Source of the DNA: Dipteronia dyeriana
Lineage: Eukaryota > Streptophyta > Magnoliopsida > Sapindales > Sapindaceae
Direction of reading: 5' to 3'
Assembly: GCA_032871835.1 (NCBI GenBank)
Contig: CM065296.1
Span: forward strand, 122,810,146-122,874,145
Length of the DNA stretch: 64,000 bases
Positions 1 through 13,200 of the stretch are shown in pieces. A program made the translations under genes and the position numbers. Below the pieces are notes generated by a model, which was given only the letters and a program-made list of their open reading frames with translations, was not told where the DNA came from and did not search any database. Numbering within the stretch: position 1 is the stretch's first letter; each line of letters begins with the position of its first letter.

Positions 1-1295
1 ATAATGCAAATATTCTAGGATCATAAATATAGTCAAGTGTTCTGAGACTGCACCTTAGACCTCTTAACCATTTTCAAGTATTTTCGCTAATGTTTTTATC
101 AGACACGGGCTTTAAAACCAAATGCACTTTTTACTTAATGGGGCTTTCAAAATGGATGTATGGAAATATATTTTCAATTCTGAGTCAATTATACCTGTAA
201 ACTATGAACTTGTGACAGTTTATTCTTATCCGATTATTTACCAAAAAAGATTTAACAAGTGAACTCTAAAGGAGAACAAAAAAACAGAAACAGAAGTTAA
301 AAGAGCAAATCCCACGGGCAACGAAAAGGATATGTCTGTCATAAAAGATACAAATAAATAAATAAATAAAGGGTAGTGTTAACATGTGTCTAAGGGAAAA
401 ACAACCTCCAGAATGAAGAAGGGGGCAAATCGAGTTAACAATGTACAGTACTAGCTATTGCGGCTGAACAAGCAAGCACCCAACCATAGAATTGCATAAT
501 GAGTCTAGATTCCATCTTCAGAAAACTCTTTTGGATCCAAAACTAGTAAGCATTTGCAATAATTTATGTCATAGACTGAGTAACAAAAATCAAACTTCCA
601 TTTCATTGAGTAGTCTAACAATTTATTTCCACCCCAATACTAGCACAGATGACATGAAACTGTACTTAAACAAAGCTTCAATGAAGTGCTACTGCTACAT
701 AATATACCATGTTTCTGCAAAAAGATTATGAGAGTTTAATTAAGGAGCTGTTGATACCTTCTACCTTGATAACAAAAATGAAGACTGCTCGGAGGTAGTA
801 GGAATTATAATAGGTTTTTCAAATCCTTTCTCTGCTTTCAGAATATCTGACTTGAGCTTTGCTATTTTTGTTGTAACTGCCTCACCTCAGTGACACAGAC
901 CATATCAAAATAATTGATTCAAATCCTTGCTGTCCAACTAAAACTTTTGCAAACTCATAAAAAGTGCTAAATCAATTTTTAACGGTAAAAACTCAATATT
1001 GAACACATGGCCTAAAAACTTTCAACTTAAACAAAGATTTTACATCTATCGTTCCATCATAATCTCATTTTCTGATATCTTTGAACAAACAAAAATACTA
1101 TAACAAAATAAATAAATTAACCAACAAACCAATTTTCTCAATGAATAAGAGCACAATTCCTAAAATAAATGTGTTGCAGGGTGGGCCAGCCTATAGACAC
1201 AATGTCTTGCTGCTGAATAAATGTGGCGACGACTGAGACTAAGATAAACAGAAATCAATAATAATACCTGTATTCCCTGCCAAAAATGTTCTACT
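1..1295. other. Intergenic / 3' flank of the URGT gene
   Basis: AT-rich DNA downstream of the URGT stop codon. The first few hundred bases on the gene side are probably its 3' UTR. The only long open frame (492-731, plus) has no recognisable motif and a composition like its surroundings. I see no gene here. Confidence 0.5.
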
Positions 1296-4200
1296 CTACC
1301 CGCCAAGCTCAACATCTTTCACTGGAATATTTTCCACTCCCTCCTTCAAAAGTCTAATTTCCTCTTCTGTGAGGCTGTTCTTTGAATGGGGTAAGGTCTT
1401 GGTAGACTGCTTATCAGCCTCTACAGCCCAACTATATATTATCATGCCAACAACTGCAAGGAGCATCCCAAGTATGTTTTTGAAAGTCAACTCGGAATCA
1501 AAGAGCAGCCATCCCAGTGTGAGAACACAAACTGTTTTCATGTGACCCAAAACTTGGAAGGAAACTGCTGAAAATCGCCCGATGCAGAGGTACTGACTCA
1601 CATTACAGAACACTGCTAGGGTGCACGATAGAAGAATGAAAAACTGCATATATTTACACCAGCCATTCGATAGAGTTAGCAAAAGTCTTTTCCTGCACAT
1701 GTATCCATGCACAGATGCTTATAAAACTCCAGAAGGATAGAGAAAAAATGGAGAGAGAATGAGTACTCACGATGGCCCCAGAAGACATCTTGTAATTTGT
1801 TATAAGTTTTCCATTAAGATAGTAATCAATAAAGGGACCAAAAACAAGGAGGGAGAGAGCTTGTATTGGAGCTGTCTTACTCAGCAATTCAAAAGATCCA
1901 ATCGAGTACTTCTTCTGTAAGGAACCTATTGTCTGCCCACCAGAAACGTTAAATAGAGTCGATTTCCACAAAGGCTATGGACATTGTATTAAAGAAAATC
2001 ACAAGTTTTTTCAGAAAGATATTTAGTATCATGACCCAACAAGAATTCAAAAGATTGTACTAAAGTCCCACAAATTTGACTCACGTAATTTGAGAGAATT
2101 AAACTTATAAAATTGTTAGAATTATGAAGTTGAAGTTCATTTAATGATTGTAATTAGTGGTTGTTTGATGGGTGTCAATAGCTGTAGTTAGGTGGGATGG
2201 TTATTGTCAAGTGTAATTACTATCTCTCTTCTTTCTAGGTCTCCTACTTGTATTTAACCCCTTCTTCTTTATGTCAGAATCAAGAAAGCATATTATTTTT
2301 GTTATTCTTCATGGTATCAGAGCCCCTTCTTACCTAGGGATTCCTTCTTGACTTTCATTGTCAATATTTTTTGCTTTTTCCTGGCCTCCATTGCCATTGT
2401 TTTTTTCTTTTTCTGCTTTTTCCTGACCTTCATTGCCATTGTTTTAAATCAACCTGCATTGTTGAATAATCTTTAAAGTTCTTTCTTGTTGTTTCAAACT
2501 GCTACCTAAATCATGTTTGATACGCCCAAATCCATCACCCTTGCAAACCCTGTTCACATTGAAAACCCAACACTTTAGCTTACTACTTCCAAACTTGATG
2601 AGAAGAATTTTATGGAATGGAGTCAATCTGTACAAATTTCCTTGAAAAGTAAAGGGAAGTTTAAGTATGTTAGTGGAGCTGCTCAACCATATGATGAGAA
2701 AGATCCAAAGTATGAGAGTTGGGATACAGAAACCTACATGGTAATGTCTTGGCTGCTTCACTCCATGGAACCTAGGATCAAGAAAACCTACATGCTACTG
2801 TCAAATGCCAAAGATATTTGGGATGCTGTAAACAAGACATATTCCAAAGTTGAGTCCGTAACTCAGATTTTTCAGATCAAGAGGAAGATTTACAACACTA
2901 AGCAGGGATCTACGAGTGTTACTGATTACTACAACACTCTCCAAGGACTGCTGACTGAGCTTGACCTATACCAGAATGTTGAACTAAAATCGTCTAAAGA
3001 TGTAAAAACTATAAAAGATCTTATGGAAAGGGAACGAGTCATACAATTCCTACTAGGACTCAAGTCAGATTATGATCAAGCTAGAGACAGAGTGCTTGGA
3101 AGAGATCCGCTGCCCAACCTGGATGGAGCTTTTGTAATCATTAGAGGGGAGGAGAGCAATAAAGAACTAATGAGCACCAAAAACAAGGAGGAAGGTGACA
3201 CAACTGCTGAAAACTCTGCACTTGCAGCAAGAAGAATTGTTGATAACAAGAAGTCTCAAGACAAGGAGAAGTTGTGGTGTGGCTACTGCCACAATCAGAG
3301 GCACACTAAGGCTATGTACTAGAAGCTTCATGGGAAGCCACAAAATCTTAAACGACACAAGGAGGACCTCCTCCCAACCAGTCAGGTCATGCAAATCAAA
3401 TCACAACTGTGACTGGTAATCATGGACAAGGAACTGACATGTTGAATCAAATGAATGTAGAGAGACTTAAGCAACTGCTAAATCAACTGGACAGTCCCAA
3501 CACCAACACCAGTTTCAGCACCTCTGTTACAGGTTCTTGCTCAATGGCCTCTTCAGGTACACAAGCACCTTTAATATCTAGTAAAACCCACTCTTGCACC
3601 TGGATCATTGATTCAGGTGCATCTGACCACATGACCAATTTACCTAATATCTTCTCTAATTATTCACCATGTTCTGGTAAGCAAAAAATTAGGGTTGCTG
3701 ATGGTAAGTTTTCCTCGGTTGTTGGTCAAGGGACTGTAAAAATTTCAGACATAATTATTTGACATTCTGTTTTACATGTTCCAAACCTTAACCATAATTT
3801 GTTATCTTTTATGAAGCTCACAAAAGACCTAAATTGCTCAGTTAATTTTTTTCCTCTTGGTTGTTATTTTCAGGATCAATCGGGGAAGATGATTGGGCTT
3901 GGTACGCTGAGAGATGGACTCTACTACCTGGATACAGATTAGAGTGGAGAAGGAGAGTCTCAATGTCTAGTTTCCCATAGTACTAGTGTTGACCAGATTT
4001 ATCTTTGGCATAGACGTTTTGGACACCCACCATTTACATAACTGGAAAAATTGTTTCCAACGTTATTTCAAGGGTTAAATGTCAACAGTTTACAGTGTGA
4101 GTCCTGTATTTTGGCTAAAAGTCATCGTACTACTTTTCCAATAAAAGTTCATTTTTCAACTCCTTTCAAACTAATTCATTCTGATGTATGGGGACCATCA

Positions 4201-7200
4201 CGTGTTACTAATGTGTCCGGTGCTTGTTGGTTCGCCACCTTTATTGATGACTGTACTAGACTTACCTGGGTTTACCTAATGAAGAACAAGTCTAAAGCTC
4301 CTTGTATTTTCCCCAAATTTCACAAGTTCATAAGAAATTAGTTTAAGGTGAATATATGAGCTTTGAGGTCTGAAAATGGGAGGGAGTATTTTAATAAGGA
4401 ACTTATGTCATATCTATCAACTGAGAGCATATTACACCAGTCAACATGCATTGACACACCCCAGCAGAATGGTGTGGCTGAGAGGAAGAACCGACACCTT
4501 CTTGAGGTTGCCCGATCTCTTCTATTTCAAACCGGGGTACCAAAGAATTTTTGAGGAGATGATGTCCTTACAGGAGACTACCTTATCAACAAAATGCCTA
4601 CAAGAGTAATAGGAAACCAGTCCTGTTAAAAAGTTGATGGAATTTTTTCCATGTCTAGGAATTGGGTTTTTACCACCAAAGGTATTCGGTTGTGTGGCAT
4701 ATGTCCATATTCAATCTCCCGTACGCAGCAAGCTTGATTCTAGAGCTCTAAAATGCATATTTTTAGGATATTCCCCTACAAAAAAGGGATATAAGTACTA
4801 TTGTCCCACTAATAAGAAAACATATATCACTATGGATGTGATTTTTGTGGACGATCAGTGTTACTACAACAACACTTATCTTCAAGGGGAGAGTAATGCA
4901 AACAAAGAAGTGAAATGGGAATAGGATGTAGAAGAGGCTGCCTATCCTAATCTGAACATTCATTTGGAGTCAAAAGAGGTGTTAACAACCTTTTTTGACA
5001 AAGGTCCAAAGAAGAATTTTCCATCAAACTTATACCTGTTAAGTTCCGGATCGAGACCAGTTCTCAGGTACCATGAAACAGTGACACCACAATACACCTC
5101 ATCCATCTGGTAGAAAGAATGGTACCAAGAAGGTGCCATCATGCTAGAACAAATGCCACGACAGCAAGAGTACAACGGTACGTCAAGGTACCGCACCCGT
5201 AAAGGTACAAAATCATCATATCCAGTGTTCTACAAAACGTGATAAGGCACGTCTCCATAGCGAAATAAAAAAAAAACGTTATGAGGCGTAAGCCTCATAA
5301 CAGGTCAATGAGGCTTACGCCTCGATACGTCTCATAACTGGTCAATAAGGCTTACGCCTCAATTGTGAACAATTTTCTATTGGGTTGTGAAGGCTTTTGA
5401 AGCCCAATTTAACCCTTTTAATTCAGTCCATCTAAAATTATAAATTTGTGGGGTTTTAATTATTTTTAAAGCCCAAATAAGAGGCCCATTTGTAAAAAAA
5501 TAAATAAAACCCATTTGTCCAAAGTCAAAACCCGTTATTAGGGTTTGTTATTAACCATTCACTGATCAATAGCACTTTCTTTTCTCCTGTGTTCTGCTCT
5601 GCTGCTCTTTTCCAAACCACAGGTATGTTACTTCTTCTTTCTTCTTTCTTCTTTCTTCTTTCATTTTTCTTCGATTTTTTTGTCAATTTCTTGTTTCTTT
5701 TTCCTTCATTTTTATGCATCTTTCTTCTATCTCCAACCAACTCGTTTTAACTTATAAGTTATAAACTATATCTTTTTTTGTTTTTTTGTTTTTTCAGTTA
5801 TAAACTGTTATAAATTAAATATAAATTATAAGCTGAAGTATTTATTGTAAGTTAGTTATAAATTAGTTATAAATTGTAAGTTATAAGTTTTAAGTTATAA
5901 ACTATAGTTGTAAATTAGTTATAAATTGTAAGTTAGTTATAAATTTTAAGCTATAAACTATATCTTGTATAATGTATAAGCTGATCTGCTGATGTATAAA
6001 CTATATATTTCTTGTAATTTGTAAGTTAGTTGTAAATTAGTTATAAATTGTAAGTTATTTTACTTATTTACATATCAATTATAAATTTTTAGTTATTAAC
6101 TATATCTTGTATAAATTATAAGCTGATTTGCTGATGTATAATTGCACGTCTTTTTGTAAGTTAGTTTTTAAATTATAAGTTGATCTACTGAGTGCTGAAT
6201 GTTGATGTATAAGCTGTGAGCCTGTGATTTTGTAAGCTGATGTATAAGCTGTTTTTTTTAGTATTGCGTATTAAAAACTGTTTTGCTATGTGTTTTGTTT
6301 TTAGTTTATACAGACTTTTTATTAACTTTGTGTTGATTATTTGATAATCAAACATGTTGAGGAGTAGGAGTAGTATTACTAAAGGTAGAGCTAGAACCGA
6401 TCTGGTTTGGAATCATTGTAAAGAGGTGGAACGGGGGAGACGGAAAGTCTTACAAGTACGTGGTGTGTAATTATTGCAACCAAGAAATCAAAGGCGGTGT
6501 TTCAAGGTTTAAACATCACCTTGCTCAAACACAAAAAGATGTGAGGAAGTGCCCTTTAGTGCCACAAGAAGTTAGAGATGAAATGAAGTTATTTTTGAGG
6601 AAAAAGGAGATTACTAAGGAAGCTATCGAATGGAGTTTTGATGAGAAGGTGGATAGCGGTTCTTATTACCATCCACATCCATCTTTAGAAGAAATTCAAG
6701 AAATGGGAGGATCTTGTCCTAGTGGTGGTGGTGGTAGTGGTAGAATAAGTTCAAGGGGAGTCTGATGACCAATCGATCTGTTCTTTCCAAGCAAAGGCAA
6801 TGAGCATGGAAAGGAACATGTTACTCCAAAGGATGCAAAGGATGCAAAGGAAGCATGGCAGCTTGTTACAATGGATGTGGGACGATTCTTTTTCGAGAAT
6901 GGAATCCCTATGAATGTAGTTACAAGTCCTTCATTTTCTAACATGTGTAAGTCACTTGGAGATTATGGTCGGGGTTACAAAGTTCCAAGTTGTTATGATC
7001 TTTTTACTTGGGTGTTGCAGAAAGAAGTAGAAACAACGAACACAATTGTTGATGATGTAATGAAGACATGGAAAACAACTGGAGTAACTATAATGTCAGA
7101 TGGTTGGACTGACATTAGAGGAAGAAGTTTGCTTAATTTCCTTGTCAACAATCCTAAGAACTGTTTTTTTTAAGACTAGTGATGCTTCTGATACGGTGAA

Positions 7201-10200
7201 AGACGTTGGTTTGATCTTTCACTTGATTGATGATGTTATGGAAGAAGTTGGGGAAGACGTCGTAGTTCAGGTTGTAACAGGCAATACCTCAGTTTATAAA
7301 GCCACCGCTAGATTATTAATGGAGAAGAGAAAGCATCTTTATTGGACTCCTTGTGCAGCACACTATATTGACTTGATTCTTGAAGACTCGAGGAAGTTGA
7401 ATGAACATAAGAAAGCATTGTCCTAGGCAAAGAAAGTGAGCAACTACATATATAACCATGGGTGGGTTTTACCATTAATGAGGGAGCACACAAAATGTGA
7501 AATTATTCGCCCAACCACCACAAGATTCGCAACAGCATTTTTGACCTTACAAAGCATTTACCAATCCAAGGATGCTTTGGAAATGGTGTTTGTTTCAGAT
7601 AAATGGAAGTCTTCTACATATTCTAAAAAGAAAGAAGGGAAGGAGATTAAACATATTGTGTAGCAAGATAAATACTTTTGGCCAAGTGTGGTTTATGCTA
7701 TTAGAACCACACAACCTTTGGTTAAAGTGTTAAGGTTAGTTAATTGTGATGAGCCGACTATGGGGTTTCTTTATGGTGCTATGGATGAAGCAAAAAAGGA
7801 GATTTCAAGGAATTTAAAAAGAGAGTTGGGTGCTTATAAGGAGATTTGGGAAATCATTGACAAAATATGGGAGTTTCAAATGCATAGGCATTTGCATGCA
7901 GCTGCTTATTTCATGAATCCCCAATATCAATACGCAGATAATTTTTCCACACATTTAGAGGTTAGATCGGGTTTGTTCCAAGTCATGGACAAACTTATTG
8001 TGGATCAAGAAGAGAGAGCTAGCAAATGTCCAATTGGATGCTTTTGTTGATAAAAGAGGAGTATTTAGGTATTCAATGGCTCAATCAACAATTAAGAAGC
8101 GTTCTCCCGGTAAGTAATTGTAGTACTAATACTTTTAAGATTCTCAGTTACTTAGAATACAATATATTATTCACTTATTTGTTTGGGAGTTTAATGCCTA
8201 TTTTGTGTTTAATGTAGCTGATTGGTGGAATACATTTGGGCATGAAACTCCCGAATTGAAGAAGTTTGTAGTGAAAGTTTTAAGTCTAACTTGTGCGGCT
8301 TCGGGATGTGAGCATAATTAGAGTACATTTGATCAAGTAATCTCTAATTTAAACTTGTTTTTTTTCCTTAAATACTCCGAAGTAAATTAAATACTCATTC
8401 CTAGTTTTGTCTTTTTTAGGTCCACACAAAGAGAAGAAACTGTTTGACTACAACTAAGATGCATAAGTTGGTTTATGTAATGTACAACAAGAAACTAAAG
8501 GATAGACACTTGAAAACGCAAAAACTCAAGGAGAATGAAGATCCATTGGTTCTTGATCGTGTGCCATCAGATGATGAGTGGATGCTTGATAAATCGAATG
8601 TAAATGATGGACGTGATGATGATTTTGATTTCAATGTTGTAGGTGGGGATGTTACCACACTTACTAACAACAGTGTGAATTTTGGGACATCATCAAAGAA
8701 GAGAGGATCCTCCAACCAAAGATAAAGGAAAAGAATTAGCATTGATAGATGATGAAGATGATGAATTGATAGACATGGATGGAGAGGAGGATATAAGTGT
8801 TGGACATGATAGTGAATCGTCACTAAATTTTTCAAGTGACGAAGAATGATGATGTGGAGTGAATGAGTGGTCATAATCATGAATTTATGAACAATTTTTC
8901 ATTTTATTGTGTTATGAACTTGTTATTTTATATGGTTATTAGTTACCATTTGAATTATGAACTTATTGCCTTAATTGTTGTTTTATAGAATATGAAATAT
9001 TGGTTGTTTACTTGTTTTATGAATGATGAATTATAAACTTATTGATTGTTTTATGTGTTTTAAGTTTTAATCTCTTCCTAATAAGGCTTACGCCTCAATA
9101 CGCATTGAGGCTTACGCCTCACCTTAGTAGAGGAAATCGCCACAATACTGAAAACGTGTTTTAGAACTCTGACCGTATTTCTCCTCCAACAATGTGGAAG
9201 AGAAGGTTGACCTCTCCGGCCATTCACAACACCATTAATGGAGATAGTCAACCCTATTAATGGAGATAATCAACCACATTAATGGAGATAATCAACCCCA
9301 TTAATGAAGATAGTCAACTCTTTAATGATCATTCACAAAGCTATTAATGAGAGATCAATCAACTCTTTAACGGTCATTCACAATGCCATATCAATACCAT
9401 GTAAGTATTCCTATGACTGCGAATTGATTAACCAAATCAATGGAGTGTGCAACAAGAATTAAAACCTATAGATATGACAAAGCTCTCTCCAAGAAGGGCA
9501 TCCAAGATTTGATCCAGAAATCGACTTAAAACAGAGACGCCTAAAGTATAAAAAAGACCGCGCTCGAATACCTTCTACACTACCATTGTATCGTCATCTA
9601 CTACACATCAATTTTCACCACGAATATATCGGTACCAGGTTGTACCCCTCAAATAGTGACCTACTAGGTCGCGGTTACTACTATTGTAAGCTCTCCGGAA
9701 CACCTATGTTGTACTACCATACAGTTTGTGTAAGCTCCCCGAAGCAATCGTGATAATACTCTAAATTCAATTCCTAATTTCGTTCCTTATATTTTTGATG
9801 ATATTGAGATTCCTATTGCTCTAAGAAAAGGGGTTCGTAGTTGTACACAACACCCTATGTCACATTTTGTATCTCTGCAAAATCTATCTCCACTGTATAA
9901 AGCTTTTTTCTCATCTATTATGTCTCAAAAGATCCCTACATCTGTTCAAGAAGCTCTAACATCAAGGCCATGGAAAGAGGCAATAAATGCTAAATTGATG
10001 GCACTAGAAAAGAACTAAACATGGTAGATAGTGGACCTACCAAAATCTAAGAGAACTGTTGGTTGCAAGTGGATTTTCCCCATAAAATACCAACCAGATG
10101 GGACATTGAACAGGTACACAGCCAGACTCGTTGCGAAACTTATGGCATTGACTACCATGAGACTTTCGCACTGGTGGCAAAGATGAATACCATTCGGATT

Positions 10201-13200
10201 CTTCTATCTCTAGCAGCAACAAAAGAATGGTCTTTACATCAATTGGATGTGAAGAATGCATTCCTTCACAGAGAATTAGAAGAAGTATATAAATGCCACT
10301 AGGGTACATGGAAGAATTGAAAGGGACCAAAGTCTACAAATTGAGAAGATCCCTCTATGGACTGAAATAGTCACCACGGGCATGGTTTGGGAGGTTTACT
10401 AGAGCTATGAGAAGCCAAGGCAACCGCACATTATTCATAAAGAATTCCATGGGAAAAGGAATTACAGTCCTAATTGTGTATGTCGATGAAAATATCATGA
10501 CTGGCGATAATCATGAAGAAATAGCTATTTTGAAGACCTATCTTGCAATAGAATTTGAGATCAAAGACCTAGGAAGGCTGGGATATTTCTTAGGAATTGA
10601 GATTGCTCAGTCAAAACATGGGATATTCATTTCCTAGCAAAAATATACTCAAGACCTACTGCAAAAGGTTGGAATGACTGGCTGTAAACCAATTGATACA
10701 CCAATTGAGACGAATCATTGGCTTGGAGAACTAAAAGAAGGAGAAGAACCAGTAGACATAGAAGAATACCAGAAAATGGTGGGTAAACTCATCTATTTGT
10801 CCCACACAAGGCCTGACATTGCTTATGCTGTAAGCGTTGTCAGTCAATTCATGCACTTACCTAAAGTCCCACAGTGAAGCTGCTTATAGGATACTAAAGT
10901 ATTTGAAAGCAACGCCAGGCAAAGGGCTGTTATTTTGAAAAAGGGAAGGTCTTAAGCTTGAAGCCTATACTGATGCAGACTAGGCAGGATCTAAGCCAGA
11001 TAGAAGGTCAACCACAGGGTACTGCACGTTACTAAGTGGGAACCTGGTCATTTGGAGAAGCAAAAAACAATTTGTTGTAGCACGCTCTAGTGCATAAGCA
11101 GAATTTCGTGCCATGGCTCTTAGCATATGTGAGCTGCTATGGATCAGAATTATTCTATCTGACCTACAAGTTAGAATCGAAGGTCCAATGATGATGTACT
11201 GTGACAACTGACAACAAAGCAGCAATAAACATTGCACACAACCTTGTTCAGCATGACCGAACCAAACATATTGAAATTGACACATTTTATCAAGGAAAAG
11301 CTTGAGTCTGGATAGATTTGTGTCCCCTATCTTCCCTCTTCTGGTCAACTTGCAGATGTCCTTACAAAAGGACTTCCAAATGCTACATTTCAGAACCTAA
11401 TCAGCAAGCTTGGGATGCAAAGTATCGTTACATCAGCTTGAGGGGGATGTTAGAATTATATAGTTGAAGTTCATTTAATGATTGTAATTAGTGGTTGTTT
11501 GGTGGGTGTAAATAGCTGTAGTTAGGTGGGATGGTTATTGTTAAGTGTAATTACTATCTCTCTGCTTTTTAGGTCTCCTGCTTGTATTTAACCCTTTCTT
11601 CTTTATGTCAAAATCAGGAAAGCATATTATTTTTGTTATTCTTCAAAAATATTACGGGTTATGGTGGGTCAAAGTTTCAAACTGTTAAAATTTGCTAAGA
11701 GAAAACTGTTAGATATCTACTTTCAAGCTGAACAAAATCAAGATAATAAAAGAAATTTTAGCATACAAGTTATGTCACAAAACTTTAAAATAGAGTTAGC
11801 TTATTAGATTTTTTACTCGGTGCGCACTGATATAAAATGCATCAGTGCATTGTATGTGGATCATAGATTATAGAGAAGCACTGACAAGTGTATGCAGATC
11901 GAATCAAAACAATTGAATCTAATGGTCCACAATCAAAACACTTATATATATTTATCGGTGCGTACTGAGGAGAAAAGATTATGTGTTTTTGGTTTCTTTT
12001 CCCATTTTCAATCTCTTGCTACTATATTCCATATATCAATGTAAAATATATGGAATAAAACTCCCGCACTAAGCAAAGCAACACTGGGTTAGCTTATCTC
12101 ATTTGCTGTTTGTACTATTAACAAGAACATCATTGACTTAACTTGCATTTATTATGTAAGTTAAACTTTTCTCTTTGATACTCAGAAATCCCCAACTTCT
12201 TTGTTCACCAATCTCTTGCACAAGTGCATGACCCCAGGAAATTTGGACCCCAAAAGCGTTTGGTTAAAGCCATGTAAGTTCAAATTGATAGTACCAGCTA
12301 TAACTTAGTTGATGAGATCTGTTATGAGCCAAGTAAATTAAAATTACATTTGCATGTAAGAGACCATGGATTGAATCTCACTCACACTGTAGTTTAGGTG
12401 GTTTTATATGAATTTTTTTAAGAAGAAAAAATGTATATGCAACTACAAAAGGAAACCTACGGTATATGATGTATCACTTGTGTATGTATCTTATAAAAAA
12501 CAAGAAGGTTTAGACTTAAGAGATATGAGTCTGAAGCTCAAAGCAAAAGAATTTGAAATTATGTAAAGAATACTTACAATCTGCTGCAAAGATGTAGACA
12601 AAACCGCTAGACAGGCACATATAAAGCCTTTGGCATTCACTTTGACATCAGTAACAGTGCAAACACCGACACCGATAACCACAACTATAACAGCTATTTT
12701 GACTCGTTTGGAGTAGTTTTTGTTGTGAATGATCCATTCCATAACACAGACGACTGGAATCATGCTGAGTTTGGAAATCTGTGATAATAAAAGAGATGAT
12801 TGATATAATAATTAATATGAAAAGGAAAGATAAGTTAGGAAAAATAGAAAAAGGAAGAGGAGATACTTGGTAGAATCCGACAGAATTGAGCATGAGGCTG
12901 AAGTTCATGCAGGTAATAGAGGTATTGGCAACAATAGAGAACCAGAGAAGCTCCCACAAAGGAACATACTTGGATGCGGAGAATCCAGTTGCATTTGACA
13001 CCAAACCCACCAAAGCCGTTACAGCGAAGTGGAAGCCGGTTAAGGTCGTGGCTGCAACATCATCAATAGAGCATTAATAAGGGATGGATCCAGGTGGAGA
13101 GATCCGATTAATGAAATAAAAAATGAAAATGGTAAGAAAACGAATCCAGATCGGAGAGGAGAGACAGACCAAAGCTGAAAGCGTAACCGGAGTTGGCCAT

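Larger units (their letters stand above)
5223..9171 (+). mobile_element. hAT DNA transposon inserted in the copia element
   Basis: About 3.95 kb, bounded by inverted ends CAGTGTTCTACAAAACGTG (5223) and, read inward from 9171, CAGAGTTCTAAAACACGTTT. CAGWG-type ends and the BED/DUF659 transposase fix the superfamily. The 8-bp flanks ATCATATC and ACCGTATT agree at 5 of 8 positions, and the other three differ only by transitions, as expected of a decayed 8-bp target duplication. Both ends carry copies of a GAGGC-N4-GCCTC motif. The transposase is broken, so the copy is not autonomous. Confidence 0.85.
2114..11645 (+). mobile_element. Ty1/copia LTR retrotransposon in URGT intron 3 (decayed, itself interrupted)
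   Basis: Full-length element bounded by 198-bp TG...CA direct LTRs and a perfect 5-bp target duplication AAAAT (2109-2113 and 11646-11650). The order of parts is 5' LTR, PBS TGGTATCAGAGCC, gag, protease, integrase, reverse transcriptase, RNase H, purine tract (about 11439-11447) and 3' LTR. Integrase before RT identifies Ty1/copia. Every domain has stops or frameshifts, so the element is dead. The LTRs differ at roughly 11 positions by eye, so it is not very recent. It lies antisense to the host gene. A hAT element (5223-9171) splits it in the linker between integrase and RT. Confidence 0.95.

Noticed and set aside
492..731. 79-codon open frame near the window start
   Set aside because: No motif, AT-rich composition like its surroundings, and downstream of a minus-strand gene.
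12297..12425. Considered as a tRNA gene because of A- and B-box-like words
   Set aside because: No cloverleaf stems or anticodon arm can be formed; better explained as a SINE-like relic.
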